DNA of 64,000 nt from positions 744,001-808,000 of the forward strand of contig NZ_CADFEB010000002.1 of the NCBI RefSeq assembly GCF_902833085.1, in the 5' to 3' direction. The translations under genes and the position numbers were made by a program. Of this stretch, positions 17,847 to 29,308 are shown one piece after another. This DNA is from Burkholderia ubonensis. Lineage in GTDB: Bacteria > Pseudomonadota > Gammaproteobacteria > Burkholderiales > Burkholderiaceae. The stretch's first letter is position 1. Every line of letters starts with the position of its first letter. The notes below the pieces were generated by a model that was not told where the DNA came from, did not search any database, and saw only the letters and a program-made list of their open reading frames with translations.

Positions 17847-18779
17847 ATGACGACTGCAGCATCCCAACGTCCGCGCGTGCCCCGGCGCGCGCTGGACGGC
17901 GTCCTTCTGCTCGACAAGCCGGTCGGGCTGTCGAGCAACGATGCCCTGATTCGCGCGAAGCGCCTCTATCTCGCGAAGAAGGCCGGCCACACCGGCACGC
18001 TCGATCCGCTGGCCTCGGGCCTGTTGCCGCTGTGCTTCGGCGAAGCGACGAAGTTCTCGCAGGATCTGCTCGAAGCCGACAAGACTTACGAGGCGACGAT
18101 GCGCCTCGGCGTGCGCACCGCGACCGGCGATGCGGAAGGCGAGGTGCTCGACACGCGTCCCGTCGAATGCGACCGGGCGGCCGTGCAAGCGGCGCTCGAG
18201 CGCTTCACCGGCGAAATCGTGCAGGTGCCGCCGATGTACTCCGCGCTCAAGCGCGACGGCAAGCCGCTCTACGAATATGCGCGCGCCGGCCAGACGGTCG
18301 AGCGCGAAGGGCGCAACGTGACGATCCACCGGCTCGAACTGCTCGCGTGCGACCTGCCCGACGTGACGTTCCGCGTGACCTGCAGTAAGGGCACGTACGT
18401 GCGCACGCTCGCGGAAGATCTCGGCGAGGCGCTCGGCTGCGGCGCACACTTGACGATGCTGCGCCGCACCGGCGTCGGTGCGCTGACGCTCGACCATGCG
18501 GTAACGCTCGATGCGCTGTCCGATGCCGACGATGCCGCGCGCGACGCATGGCTCCAGCCGGTCGACGCGCTGCTGTCGACGTTTCCGATGGTGCGGCTCG
18601 ACGACGCGTGCGCGAAGCGTTTCCTGCACGGCCAGCGCCTGAAGCTGTCGGAGATCGCGCGTATCGACGCGAGCGAAGGCGAGCGGGTGCGGGTCTACGA
18701 CGCGACGCGGCTGCTTGGCGTGGCCCGCGCGGCGAACGGCGTGCTGGCGCCTGAACGGCTCGTCGTGACGGCGGCGTGA
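17847..18779 (+). CDS. truB: tRNA pseudouridine(55) synthase TruB
   Basis: The 310-aa enzyme makes pseudouridine 55 in the T loop of tRNAs. GVLLLDKPVGLSSNDA opens the core, GHTGTLDPLASG carries the catalytic aspartate (D53), and CSKGTYVRTLAEDLG is the conserved RNA-binding loop; the C-terminal PUA-like part is short. It follows rbfA by 13 bases and is the end of the translation operon, closed by a strong terminator at 18813-18849. Confidence 0.95.
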   Translation: MTTAASQRPRVPRRALDGVLLLDKPVGLSSNDALIRAKRLYLAKKAGHTGTLDPLASGLLPLCFGEATKFSQDLLEADKTYEATMRLGVRTATGDAEGEVLDTRPVECDRAAVQAALERFTGEIVQVPPMYSALKRDGKPLYEYARAGQTVEREGRNVTIHRLELLACDLPDVTFRVTCSKGTYVRTLAEDLGEALGCGAHLTMLRRTGVGALTLDHAVTLDALSDADDAARDAWLQPVDALLSTFPMVRLDDACAKRFLHGQRLKLSEIARIDASEGERVRVYDATRLLGVARAANGVLAPERLVVTAA

Positions 18780-18812
18780 AGCCGCGCGGCGCGCCGGCAT
18801 TGCCGGCGGCAT

Positions 18813-18849
18813 GAAAAAAAGGCCCGGTCGTTGTCGACCGGGCCTTTTG
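18813..18849. terminator. Bidirectional terminator between truB and the efflux operon
   Basis: AAAAAAAGGCCCGGTCG and TCGACCGGGCCTTTT form a long GC stem with A and T runs on both outer sides, so it can end truB on the + strand and emrB on the minus strand. Confidence 0.92.
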
Positions 18850-18874
18850 TCTTGTGCGCCGGTGGGCGCTGCGT

Positions 18875-20434
18875 TCAGTGCGCCGCCGCCGCCGCCGCGC
18901 CGGCATCGCCGCCGCCCGCGCGCTCGGGTTTCGTGGTCCAGATCAGTGCGATCAGCAGCACGAAGATCGCGGCCGAGATGTAGAACAGGTCGTTCACGCC
19001 GAGCTGCGCGGCCTGCTGCGTGGCCATGTTGTTGATCAGGCCATGCGCCTGCTGCTGGGTCAGGCCGAGATTGCCCATCTGCGTGACGGCCTGGTTGAAC
19101 ACCGGGTTATAGGCATTCGCCTGCTCGACCAGCTGCGCGTGATGGAAGTTGTTCCGGTGATCCCACGCGGTCTGGAAGATCGACGTGCCGATCCCGCCGC
19201 ACATGATCCGCACGAAGTTCGACAGGCCCGACGCCGCGGGAATGCGGTGGCCGGGCAGGCCGGACAGCGTGATCGACACGAGCGGGATGAAGAAGCCGGC
19301 CATCGCGATGCCCTGCACGAGCGTCGGCAGCGTCAGCGACCATTCGTCGACGCCGGTCGTGTAGCGGGAGCGCATCCAGAAGCACAGCGCAAAGGTCAGG
19401 AACGACGCCGTCGAGATATAGCGGGGATCGGTGCGCGGCAGGTACTTCCCGGTGAGCGGCGACAGCAGGATCGCGAACAGCCCGACCGGCGCCATCACGA
19501 GGCCGGCGTCGGTTGCGGTATAGCCGATCTGCGTCTGCAGCCACAGCGGCAGCAGCACGAGGTTGCCGAAGTACAGCCCGTACCCGATCGACAGCGCGAC
19601 CGTGCCGCCGGTGAAGTTCCGTATGCGGAACAGCGACAGGTCGACGACCGGATGCTCGGCGGTGAGCTCCCAGACGACGAAGAACGCGAACGCGATGACG
19701 GCGGTCAGCGCGAGCGCGATGATGGTCGTCGACGCGAACCAGTCGAGATCCTTGCCCTTGTCGAGCATGATCTGCAGCGAGCCGACCCAGACGACCAGCA
19801 GGGCGAGGCCCACGCCGTCGATCGGCGCGCGGCGCACGACCGACTCGCGCTGGCGGTAGATCATCCACGTCGCGATCGCGGCGGCGATGCCGACCGGGAT
19901 GTTGACGTAAAAGATCCAGGGCCATGAGTAGTTGTCCGAAATCCATCCGCCGAGAATCGGGCCGGCGACGGGGGCGATCAGCGTCGTCATCGCCCAGAGC
20001 GCGAGCGCCATCGGCGCCTTGGCGCGCGGGTAGCTCGCGAGCAGCAGCGCTTGCGACAGCGGAATCATCGGGCCCGCGACGGCGCCCTGGATTACGCGCG
20101 ACACGAGCAGGAACGGCAGTGTCGGCGAGAGTCCGCACATCCACGACGAAATGACGAACAGGATGATCGACGCGAGGAACAGGCGAACCTGTCCGAAGCG
20201 ATCGGTGAGCCAGCCCGTCAGCGGCACGGAGATCGCGTTCGCGACCGCGAACGACGTGATGACCCATGTGCCCTGGTCGGACGACACGCCGAGATCGCCC
20301 GAGATGGTCGGGATCGCGACGTTCGCGATCGACGTGTCGAGCACGTTCATGAACACGGCGAGCGACACCGCGATCGTCCCGATCACGAGCTGCCCGCCCT
20401 GCAAGGGCGGGTGAGAGACAGGAGGCTGTGCCAT
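18875..20434 (-). CDS. emrB: DHA2-family MFS drug transporter (EmrB type)
   Basis: The 519-aa protein is a 14-helix proton-driven efflux pump of the inner membrane. The DHA2 signature LDTSIANVAIPTI is in helix 1, GWLTDRFG between helices 2 and 3, and motif C-like glycines in APVAGPILGGW in helix 5. It is the last gene of a minus-strand operon marR - nodT - emrA - emrB, together making a tripartite pump reaching from the inner to the outer membrane. The substrate cannot be read from the sequence. The final residues are Ala/Gly-rich. Confidence 0.92.
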   Translation of the reverse strand: MAQPPVSHPPLQGGQLVIGTIAVSLAVFMNVLDTSIANVAIPTISGDLGVSSDQGTWVITSFAVANAISVPLTGWLTDRFGQVRLFLASIILFVISSWMCGLSPTLPFLLVSRVIQGAVAGPMIPLSQALLLASYPRAKAPMALALWAMTTLIAPVAGPILGGWISDNYSWPWIFYVNIPVGIAAAIATWMIYRQRESVVRRAPIDGVGLALLVVWVGSLQIMLDKGKDLDWFASTTIIALALTAVIAFAFFVVWELTAEHPVVDLSLFRIRNFTGGTVALSIGYGLYFGNLVLLPLWLQTQIGYTATDAGLVMAPVGLFAILLSPLTGKYLPRTDPRYISTASFLTFALCFWMRSRYTTGVDEWSLTLPTLVQGIAMAGFFIPLVSITLSGLPGHRIPAASGLSNFVRIMCGGIGTSIFQTAWDHRNNFHHAQLVEQANAYNPVFNQAVTQMGNLGLTQQQAHGLINNMATQQAAQLGVNDLFYISAAIFVLLIALIWTTKPERAGGGDAGAAAAAAH

Positions 20435-20462
20435 GTCGATGGTCTTCCGGGAACGGAACGGA

Positions 20463-21686
20463 TTACATCATCTTCGCGATGCTGCTTTGCTTCGCCGCGG
20501 CCGGCGCCGGGGTCGACGCGTTGCCGCCCGCGTTCTCCGCAACGATGCGCGCGATTTCGGCGTTGGCTTCGTCGCCGTACTTCGCGAACACGTCGGTCTG
20601 GTAAACCGTGTTCTGCACGTTGCCGAGCTGGTTGCCGCTCTCGTCCTTGATGTTGACGTCGACCTGCATCGACAGGCCGATGCGCAGCGGGTGCTTTTCG
20701 AGATCCTTCGAGTCGAGTTCGATTCGCACCGGCAGGCGCTGCACGACCTTGATCCAGTTGCCGGTCGCGTTCTGCGCGGGCAGCAGCGAGAACGCGGAGC
20801 CGGTGCCGGCCGAGAAGCCGACGACCTTGCCGTGATAGACGACCGACGAGCCGTAGATGTCGGCCGTCAGCTCGACCGGCTGGCCGATGCGCATGTGGTT
20901 GAGCTGCACTTCCTTGAAGTTCGCGTCGACCCATACCGCGTTCAGCGGCACGACCGACATCAGCGGCGTGCCCGGCGATACGCGCTGGCCGACCTGCACC
21001 GAGCGCTTCGCGACGTAGCCGGTGACGGGCGCGGGCAGCGTGTTGCGCGCGTTGGCGAGATACGCGTCGCGGACCTTCGCGGCCGCGGCGAGCACGTTCG
21101 GGTGCGACGCGATCGTCGTGTTCGCGGTCAGCGCGCGGTTCGACGCGAGCTGCTGCTGCGCGGTGTCGAGCGACGCCTGTGCGCCCTTTACGGCGTCACG
21201 CGCATGCGAGATCTCTTCCTGCGACACGGCGCCGGTCTGCGCGACTGCAAGGCGGCGGCGCAGGTCGTCCTCGGCGCGCGACAGGTCCGACTGGCGCAGC
21301 GCAACCTGCGCACGGTACTGGTCGTCGTTGACGAACAGGCCGCGCACCTGGCGCACCGTCTGCGCGAGGTTCGCTTCGGCCTGCTGCAGCGCGACCTGCG
21401 AATCGGCCGGGTCGAGCACCACGAGCGAATCGCCGGCCTTGACGGTCTGCGTGTCGTCGGCCTTCACCGCGATCACGGTGCCCGTGACCTGCGGCGTGAT
21501 CTGCACGACGTTGCCGTTCACGTAGGCGTCGTCGGTCGATTCGTGGAAGCGCGCGACGAGGAAGTAGTACAGCCCGTAGGCAATGGCCGCGATCACGATG
21601 ACCGCGACGAGCAGCGTCATCATCCGCTTGCGCTTGCCGTTACTCTGCGCCTGGGCGCTGGCGGCGTTCTGTTGAGGGTCGCTCAT
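20463..21686 (-). CDS. emrA: HlyD/EmrA-family membrane fusion protein
   Basis: The 407-aa periplasmic adaptor joins EmrB to the outer membrane channel. I start at 21686 (MSDPQQNAAS), since upstream codons lack an RBS and encode an Arg/Pro-rich stretch unlike the family. One N-terminal membrane anchor (residues 22-44) is followed by the diagnostic STDDAYVNGNVVQITPQVTG, a barrel-sandwich lipoyl-like domain, a long coiled-coil hairpin (about 120-205, LAQTVRQV to LDTAQQQL) and the beta-barrel domain with YHGKVVGFSAGTGSAFSLLP. It sits 28 bases from emrB. Confidence 0.92.
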   Translation of the reverse strand: MSDPQQNAASAQAQSNGKRKRMMTLLVAVIVIAAIAYGLYYFLVARFHESTDDAYVNGNVVQITPQVTGTVIAVKADDTQTVKAGDSLVVLDPADSQVALQQAEANLAQTVRQVRGLFVNDDQYRAQVALRQSDLSRAEDDLRRRLAVAQTGAVSQEEISHARDAVKGAQASLDTAQQQLASNRALTANTTIASHPNVLAAAAKVRDAYLANARNTLPAPVTGYVAKRSVQVGQRVSPGTPLMSVVPLNAVWVDANFKEVQLNHMRIGQPVELTADIYGSSVVYHGKVVGFSAGTGSAFSLLPAQNATGNWIKVVQRLPVRIELDSKDLEKHPLRIGLSMQVDVNIKDESGNQLGNVQNTVYQTDVFAKYGDEANAEIARIVAENAGGNASTPAPAAAKQSSIAKMM

Positions 21687-21738
21687 GGCGATTTTCTCCG
21701 TCCGTTGTTTCGAGTGTCTGCGTAGTGGTCGTGCCGAT

Positions 21739-23253
21739 TCAGTTCGCGGCCTGTTGCGCGGCCTTGGCCTGCGCGGTGCGCTGTTCGGCATCGGGTGCGG
21801 CGAGGCGGGTGCCGGTGGCGTCGAAGCCGCCGCCGAGCGCCTTGATCAGCGCGAGCTGCATGTCGCGCCGCCGCATCTTCAGGTTGGTCACGGTCTGTTC
21901 CGATGCGAGGCGGTTGCTGTCCGCGTTCAGCACCTGCAGTTGCGGCGACAGGCCGGCCTTGTAGCGGATCACCGCGAGGTCGTATGCCTTCGTCGACGCG
22001 TCGAGCGCCCGCTGCGCGTCGTCCATCTGCCGGTCGATCGCGCGGATCGACGAAACCTGCGTCGCGACGTCGTTCAGTGCACTGATCAGTGTCTGGTTGT
22101 AGTTCGCGACCGACAGGTCGAAGTCCGCATAGCGGCCCTTGAGCTGCGCGCGCAGCGCGCCGCCGTCGAAGATCGGCAGGTGGACCGCGGGGCTGAACTG
22201 CGCCTGGCGGCTCGCGAAGTTCAGGAATTTGCCCCAGCCGAACGCATCGAAGCCGAAGCCCGCCGCGAGGTTCACGTCGGGGTAGAACTCGGCTTTCGCT
22301 TCCTTCACGTCGTGCATCGCGGCTTCGACCTGCCAGCGCGCGGCGACGATGTCGGGGCGCCGCGACACGAGGTCGGCCGGCAGATTGTCGGGCAGCGCGA
22401 CGGCGCCGCCCGGATTCAGCACCGGCGCGGCGATCTGCAGGCCGCGGTCCGGCCCCTTGCCGAGCAGGGCGGCAAGCTGGTAGCGCACGCTCGTGATCTG
22501 GCCGTCGAGGTCGGACAGCGACGCCTGGGTCGTCGCGATGTTGCCGCGCGCGGTCTGCCGTTCGACGTTGGTGTCGAGGCCGGCGGTCACCCGGCCGTCG
22601 GTGATCTTGCCGACCGTCTGGCGGTTGACGATCTCGCGCTGCGCGATGTCGCGCAGCGCATAGAGCTGCGCGAGCGAATTGTAGGTGCGGGCGATCGACG
22701 ACGCGAGCGTGATGCGCGCCTGCTGCATGTCGGCCTCGGCGGCCTTTTCCTGCGACACGGCGGTGTGCAGGCGCTCGCGGTTCTTGCCCCACAAGTCGAG
22801 ATCCCACGACGCGCTCGCGAGCGCGTTGTTCTCGCTGTACCACTGGCCGCCCAGCGGCGGCGGGAAGAGTGCGTTGCTCGAATACAGCTGGCGGTTCCAC
22901 GAATAGCTGCCTTCGACCTTCGGCAGCAGCGTCGAGCGCGACGACTCGATGTACGACGACGCCTTCGCGATCCGCGCCTGCGCCTGCGCGATCGACGGAT
23001 TGTCGGCGAGCGCCTCGTCGATAAGCTTCGGCAACTGCGGGTCGCCGAACCCGGTGGCCCAGTCGAGCGACGGCCACTTGCCGCCCTGGGCGGGCAGGCT
23101 CTGCGCGGTTTCGAACTGCGACGCCGGGGCGATCTGCTTGTCGCTCTTGATGCCGAAGTAGTTCGCACAGCCCGTCAGCGCCAGCGCGGCGACCGCGACG
23201 GCGATGGCGGACCGGTACGAGACGGCGCGCACGGATAACGGAGAGGATTTCAT
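21739..23253 (-). CDS. NodT-family outer membrane efflux lipoprotein
   Basis: The 504-aa RND/MFS-type outer membrane factor (TolC superfamily) has a lipoprotein signal: lipobox LTGC with Cys29, then Ala, so it is lipidated and sent to the outer membrane. Two OEP repeats are visible, each with the long periplasmic helices (LAQLYALRDIAQREIVNRQT and YNQTLISALNDVATQVSSIR). The NodT marker WDLDLWGKNRERL is present. I start at 23253 (MKSSPLSV), which has AGGGA upstream, not at the GTG at 23289. It gives the exit channel for EmrAB encoded next. Confidence 0.92.
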   Translation of the reverse strand: MKSSPLSVRAVSYRSAIAVAVAALALTGCANYFGIKSDKQIAPASQFETAQSLPAQGGKWPSLDWATGFGDPQLPKLIDEALADNPSIAQAQARIAKASSYIESSRSTLLPKVEGSYSWNRQLYSSNALFPPPLGGQWYSENNALASASWDLDLWGKNRERLHTAVSQEKAAEADMQQARITLASSIARTYNSLAQLYALRDIAQREIVNRQTVGKITDGRVTAGLDTNVERQTARGNIATTQASLSDLDGQITSVRYQLAALLGKGPDRGLQIAAPVLNPGGAVALPDNLPADLVSRRPDIVAARWQVEAAMHDVKEAKAEFYPDVNLAAGFGFDAFGWGKFLNFASRQAQFSPAVHLPIFDGGALRAQLKGRYADFDLSVANYNQTLISALNDVATQVSSIRAIDRQMDDAQRALDASTKAYDLAVIRYKAGLSPQLQVLNADSNRLASEQTVTNLKMRRRDMQLALIKALGGGFDATGTRLAAPDAEQRTAQAKAAQQAAN

Positions 23254-23337
23254 CGCGCTGATCCCTGACTCGGAATGAATAATGGCCACTGCAAGGATTT
23301 CCTTACATTAATCTGTCAAAGATGATTGTTGTTGCAA

Positions 23338-23835
23338 TTATTGTGGCGTGCTGCCGCCGGTCGTCTCGCACGCGTTGCCGAGAATGCGGCGCAGCATGCT
23401 TTTCAGGAAGCCGACTTCCTCCGGCGTGAAGCCGTCCAGCAGCTGGTCGAGCACGCTGCGGAAGATGGCCGGCAGGCGTTCGGCGAGCGCACGCCCTTCG
23501 TCGGTCAGTTCGAGCCGCACGACGCGCCGGTCCTCGATGCTGCGCACGCGCGACAGCAGGCCGCGCTTCTCGACGCGGTCGAGCAGGCGCGTCACCGCGC
23601 TCGCGTCGATCCCGTATTCGCGGGCGAGTTCGGCGGCCGTCGAGCATTTGCCGACCGCGATCATGAACAGCATGCTGGCCTGCGTGCCGGTGATGCCGAG
23701 TTCGCCTTGCGTGCGCTGCGTGACGAGGTTGGTCATCAGCGATTTCACACGCGACATCAGATAGCCGACGCTATCGTTCACCTGATAGGTCGAAAGCGAT
23801 ACGGACTGCGGCTGGGAAGAGGAAGGATCCGACAT
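23338..23835 (-). CDS. MarR-family transcriptional regulator of the efflux operon
   Basis: The 165-aa winged-helix regulator has VNDSVGYLMSRVKSLM at the N-terminal dimerisation helix, TGTQASMLFMI, the recognition region AAELAREYGIDASAVTRLLDRVEKRGLL, and the wing SIEDRRVVRLELTDEG. MarR proteins usually repress their own efflux operon until a phenolic or drug ligand binds. It is the first gene of the minus-strand operon with nodT, emrA and emrB, 84 bases ahead of nodT. I chose 23835 (MSDPSSSQ); the frame to 23898 has no good RBS and would cover the likely operator. Confidence 0.92.
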   Translation of the reverse strand: MSDPSSSQPQSVSLSTYQVNDSVGYLMSRVKSLMTNLVTQRTQGELGITGTQASMLFMIAVGKCSTAAELAREYGIDASAVTRLLDRVEKRGLLSRVRSIEDRRVVRLELTDEGRALAERLPAIFRSVLDQLLDGFTPEEVGFLKSMLRRILGNACETTGGSTPQ

Positions 23836-23846
23836 AAAACCGTGAA

Positions 23847-23869
23847 ACTGCAATAGTTGACTAGGCAGT
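23847..23869. promoter_or_regulatory. Candidate MarR operator
   Basis: ACTGC (23847-23851) and GCAGT (23865-23869) are inverted arms around an inner near-palindrome TAGTTGACTA. The site is 12 bases upstream of the marR start codon, where an autorepressor would act. Confidence 0.4.
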
Positions 23870-24072
23870 AGTGTAGGCGCAAATGCTTGCTTCGACAAAT
23901 GTTAATCGAACGGCTTTGGGTATGCAGGGCGCCGCCCAATGCCCTACGGAAAAGAGGGTTTTTGCCGGAGGGGTGGAAGCCGGGCGGGGCGGGCGCCCGG
24001 CGCATTGGCGGACTGGGATCGCGGTCCGGTTTGTTGCGGTGCAGTGCGCGGACCGTTCGCGTCATTCGCGCG

Positions 24073-24081
24073 TGCTATAAT
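24073..24081 (+). promoter_or_regulatory. Extended -10 promoter of typA
   Basis: TGC-TATAAT (24073-24081) is a perfect extended -10. A good -35 is not visible, which fits extended -10 promoters. The start would be about 24088, leaving a leader of about 77 bases before typA. Confidence 0.6.
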
Positions 24082-24164
24082 TTATGGTTTCCAAGCTGTG
24101 CATCGCGCACGCACGTGACAAACGGGCGTGCGCACTTGCGCACCCAATCGATTTCCAGGTTTCT

Positions 24165-25991
<1,827 letters not shown>

Positions 25992-26019
25992 GTGCGCCGG
26001 AGCGACTCCGGGCAACACG

Positions 26020-26046
26020 AAAAAAGCCGCCTCCGGGCGGCTTTTT
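26020..26046 (+). terminator. Intrinsic terminator of typA
   Basis: GCCGCC (26026-26031) pairs with GGCGGC (26036-26041) around TCCG, flanked by six A and five T. The rest of the gap to sucA (26047-26310) must hold the sucA promoter, but I see no strong consensus; GAAAGGTGAG before the ATG is the RBS. Confidence 0.85.
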
Positions 26047-26310
26047 CGCATCCGCGCGGCGTGCAGGCGCGCGGCCTGCAAAACAATGTTTCAGCGGCAT
26101 GTGGCAATCCGGCGAAACCCCGCCACACGGTGCTTTCAGGCACATTTCCGCGTGAACTCTGGTAACGGTTCTGTGATATGCTGCGCGCACGCAAGTTTTA
26201 GGTCCTTCCAAGCAAGACTTGATTCGCAATCCGCTAAACGGTCAGGCCGTGTCGCGGAAGGTTGAGCAACCCGCTATTTCTCGAGAAGCTCGAAGAAAGG
26301 TGAGCGTAAA

Positions 26311-29175
26311 ATGTCAGATGTAATGAAGCAGTTTCAGCTGAACTCGTATCTGTTCGGCGGCAATGCTTCGTACGTTGAAGAACTGTACGATGCATACCTC
26401 AACAATCCGGCGTCAGTGCCGGAGAACTGGCGAGAGTATTTCGACGCGCTGCAGAATGTGCCTGCAACGGACGGTTCGAATGCCAATGACGTCGCGCATT
26501 TCCCGATCGTCGAATCGTTCGCCGAGCGTGCAAAGGCCAATGCCTTCATCCCGCGCGAAAGCGGCACCAATCTGGCTGCGGCGCGCAAGCAAGTTCACGT
26601 CCAGTCCCTCATCAGCGCATATCGCTTCCTTGGTTCGCAATGGGCCAATCTGGATCCCCTGAAGCGTCGCGAACGTCCCGCCATTCCCGAACTCGAACCC
26701 GCGTTCTACGACTTCTCCGAAGGCGACCTGGACCAGACGTACAGCGCCAGCAACCTGTATTTCGGTTTCGACCAGGCTTCGCTGCGCGACATCGTCAAGG
26801 GGCTGCGCGACACGTACTGCGGCACGATCGGCGCCGAGTACATGTACATCAGCGATCCCGAGCAGAAGCGCTGGTGGCAGGAGCGCCTGGAATCGACCCG
26901 CGCGACGCCGAATTTCACGGTCGACAAGAAGAAGCACATCCTGAACCGCCTGACGGCCGCTGAAGGCCTCGAGCGCTACCTGCACACCAAGTACGTCGGC
27001 CAGAAGCGCTTCTCGCTGGAAGGCGGCGAAAGCTTCATCGCGGCGATGGACGAAGTCGTCCAGCACTCGGGCAAGCGCGGCGTGCAGGAAATCATCATCG
27101 GCATGGCCCACCGCGGCCGCCTGAACGTGCTCGTCAACACGCTCGGCAAGATGCCGGCCGACCTGTTCGCCGAATTCGAAGGCAAGCACGTCGATGACCT
27201 GCCGGCCGGCGACGTGAAGTACCACAAGGGCTTCTCGTCGGACGTGTCGACGGAAGGCGGCCCGGTCCACCTGTCGCTCGCGTTCAACCCGTCGCACCTC
27301 GAAATCGTGAACCCGGTGGTCGAGGGCTCGGCGAAGGCGCGGATGGATCGTCGCGGCGACGAAGACGGCCTGCAGGTGCTGCCGGTGCAGATCCACGGTG
27401 ACGCGGCCTTCGCAGGCCAGGGCGTCGTGATGGAAACGCTGAACCTCGCGCAGACGCGCGGCTACGGCACGCACGGCACGCTGCACATCGTCATCAACAA
27501 CCAGATCGGCTTCACGACGTCCGACCCGCGCGACGCGCGCTCGACGCTGTACTGTACCGACGTCGTCAAGATGATCGAGGCGCCGGTGCTGCACGTGAAC
27601 GGCGACGATCCGGAAGCCGTGATCCTCGCGACGCAGATCGCGATCGACTACCGGATGCAGTTCCACAAGGATGTCGTGATCGACATCGTCTGCTTCCGCA
27701 AGCTGGGTCACAACGAGCAGGACACGCCGGCGGTCACGCAGCCGCTGATGTACAAGAAGATCGCGCAGCACCCGGGCACCCGTGCGCTGTACGCCGAGAA
27801 GCTCGTGCAGCAGGGCGTGATCAATGCGGAAGACGCCGACGGCTTCGTGAAGGCGTACCGCAAGGCGATGGACGACGGACACCACACGGTCGATCCGGTC
27901 CTGTCGAACTACAAGAGCAAGTACGCGGTCGACTGGGTGCCGTTCCTGAATCGCAAGTGGACGGACGCAGCCGACACGGCGGTGCCGCTCGCCGAGCTGA
28001 AGCGTCTCGGCGAACGCATCACGACGGTGCCGGAAAACTTCAAGGTCCACCCGCTCGTCGAGCGCGTGATCAACGACCGCCGCAACATGGCGCGCGGCGA
28101 CCAGCCGCTCGACTGGGGCATGGCCGAGCACCTCGCGTTCGCGTCGCTCGTCGCGTCGGGCTACTCGGTGCGCCTGACCGGCCAGGACTCGGGCCGCGGC
28201 ACGTTCACGCACCGTCACGCGGTGCTGCACGACCAGAACCGCGAGCGCTGGAACGACGGCACGTACGTGCCGCTGCAGAACATCGCCGACAACCAGGCGA
28301 AGTTCACGGTGATCGACTCGGTGCTGTCGGAAGAGGCGGTGCTGGGCTTCGAATACGGCTACTCGACCGCCGAGCCGAACACGCTCGTGCTGTGGGAAGC
28401 GCAGTTCGGCGACTTCGTCAACGGCGCGCAAGTCGTGATCGACCAGTTCATCTCGTCCGGCGAAGTGAAGTGGGGCCGCGTGTCGGGCCTGACGATGCTG
28501 CTGCCGCACGGCTATGAAGGCCAGGGCCCGGAGCACTCGTCGACCCGTATCGAGCGTTTCCTGCAACTGTGCGCGGACCACAACATGCAAGTGGTCCAGC
28601 CGACGACGCCGGCGCAGATCTTCCACCTGCTGCGCCGCCAGATGATCCGCCTGTTCCGCAAGCCGCTGATCGTCGCGACGCCGAAGTCGCTGCTGCGTCA
28701 CAAGGAAGCCGTGTCGGACCTGTCGGAACTGGCGAAGGGCTCGTTCCAGCCGGTGCTCGGCGAAACCGACGGCGGCATCGACGCGAAGAAGGTCAAGCGC
28801 GTGCTGGCCTGCTCGGGCCGCGTGTACTTCGACCTCGTCGCGCATCGCCGCGAAACGAAGGCGAACGACGTTGCGATCATCCGTATCGAACAGCTGTATC
28901 CGTTCGCGCACAAGCAGTTCGAAGCTGAACTGAAGAAGTACGAGAACGCGACCGAAGTGGTCTGGGTGCAGGACGAGCCGCAAAACCAGGGCCCGTGGTT
29001 CTACGTCGAACACCACCTGAAGGAAGGCATGAAGGAAGGGCAGAAGCTGGCATACAGCGGCCGTCCGGCTTCGGCCTCGCCGGCGGTCGGCTACTACGCG
29101 AAGCACTACGAGCAGCAGAAGGCCCTCATCGAAGGTGCTTTCGGCCGCCTGAAGAGCGCATCGATCGCGAAATAA
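26311..29175 (+). CDS. sucA: 2-oxoglutarate dehydrogenase E1 component
   Basis: The 954-aa thiamine-diphosphate enzyme (odhA in Burkholderia usage) decarboxylates 2-oxoglutarate in the TCA cycle and passes the succinyl group to SucB. The N-terminus has the E2-binding segment (SYLFGGNASYVEELYDAYL). The ThDP-binding core has IGMAHRGRLNVL, GDAAFAGQGVVMETLNL and VINNQIGFTT; the transketolase pyrimidine domain has SGRGTFTHRHAVLHDQ. It starts the operon sucA-sucB-lpdA, with sucB 133 bases on. Length and motifs are complete. Confidence 0.97.
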   Translation: MSDVMKQFQLNSYLFGGNASYVEELYDAYLNNPASVPENWREYFDALQNVPATDGSNANDVAHFPIVESFAERAKANAFIPRESGTNLAAARKQVHVQSLISAYRFLGSQWANLDPLKRRERPAIPELEPAFYDFSEGDLDQTYSASNLYFGFDQASLRDIVKGLRDTYCGTIGAEYMYISDPEQKRWWQERLESTRATPNFTVDKKKHILNRLTAAEGLERYLHTKYVGQKRFSLEGGESFIAAMDEVVQHSGKRGVQEIIIGMAHRGRLNVLVNTLGKMPADLFAEFEGKHVDDLPAGDVKYHKGFSSDVSTEGGPVHLSLAFNPSHLEIVNPVVEGSAKARMDRRGDEDGLQVLPVQIHGDAAFAGQGVVMETLNLAQTRGYGTHGTLHIVINNQIGFTTSDPRDARSTLYCTDVVKMIEAPVLHVNGDDPEAVILATQIAIDYRMQFHKDVVIDIVCFRKLGHNEQDTPAVTQPLMYKKIAQHPGTRALYAEKLVQQGVINAEDADGFVKAYRKAMDDGHHTVDPVLSNYKSKYAVDWVPFLNRKWTDAADTAVPLAELKRLGERITTVPENFKVHPLVERVINDRRNMARGDQPLDWGMAEHLAFASLVASGYSVRLTGQDSGRGTFTHRHAVLHDQNRERWNDGTYVPLQNIADNQAKFTVIDSVLSEEAVLGFEYGYSTAEPNTLVLWEAQFGDFVNGAQVVIDQFISSGEVKWGRVSGLTMLLPHGYEGQGPEHSSTRIERFLQLCADHNMQVVQPTTPAQIFHLLRRQMIRLFRKPLIVATPKSLLRHKEAVSDLSELAKGSFQPVLGETDGGIDAKKVKRVLACSGRVYFDLVAHRRETKANDVAIIRIEQLYPFAHKQFEAELKKYENATEVVWVQDEPQNQGPWFYVEHHLKEGMKEGQKLAYSGRPASASPAVGYYAKHYEQQKALIEGAFGRLKSASIAK

Positions 29176-29308
29176 CCGACGTCAAGCGAAACGGGAAGGC
29201 GCGCAGCGCTTTCCCGAATCTTTTGGCCCGCAGGACGCGCATCGCGCCGCATCGGCCTGAAGAATCGCCAGCTCGTCATTACCCAGATTAAGCATCCAGG
29301 AAAATCAC

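Larger units (their letters stand above)
23836..24164. other. Divergent intergenic region between marR and typA
   Basis: These 329 bases hold no gene. Near marR are inverted repeats that could be the MarR operator; near typA is an extended -10 promoter. The middle (23900-24050) shows no recognisable element. Confidence 0.6.

Noticed and set aside
26413..29106. 897-codon ORF on the minus strand
   Set aside because: It is antisense to sucA, Arg/Val/His-rich without any domain; a compositional shadow.
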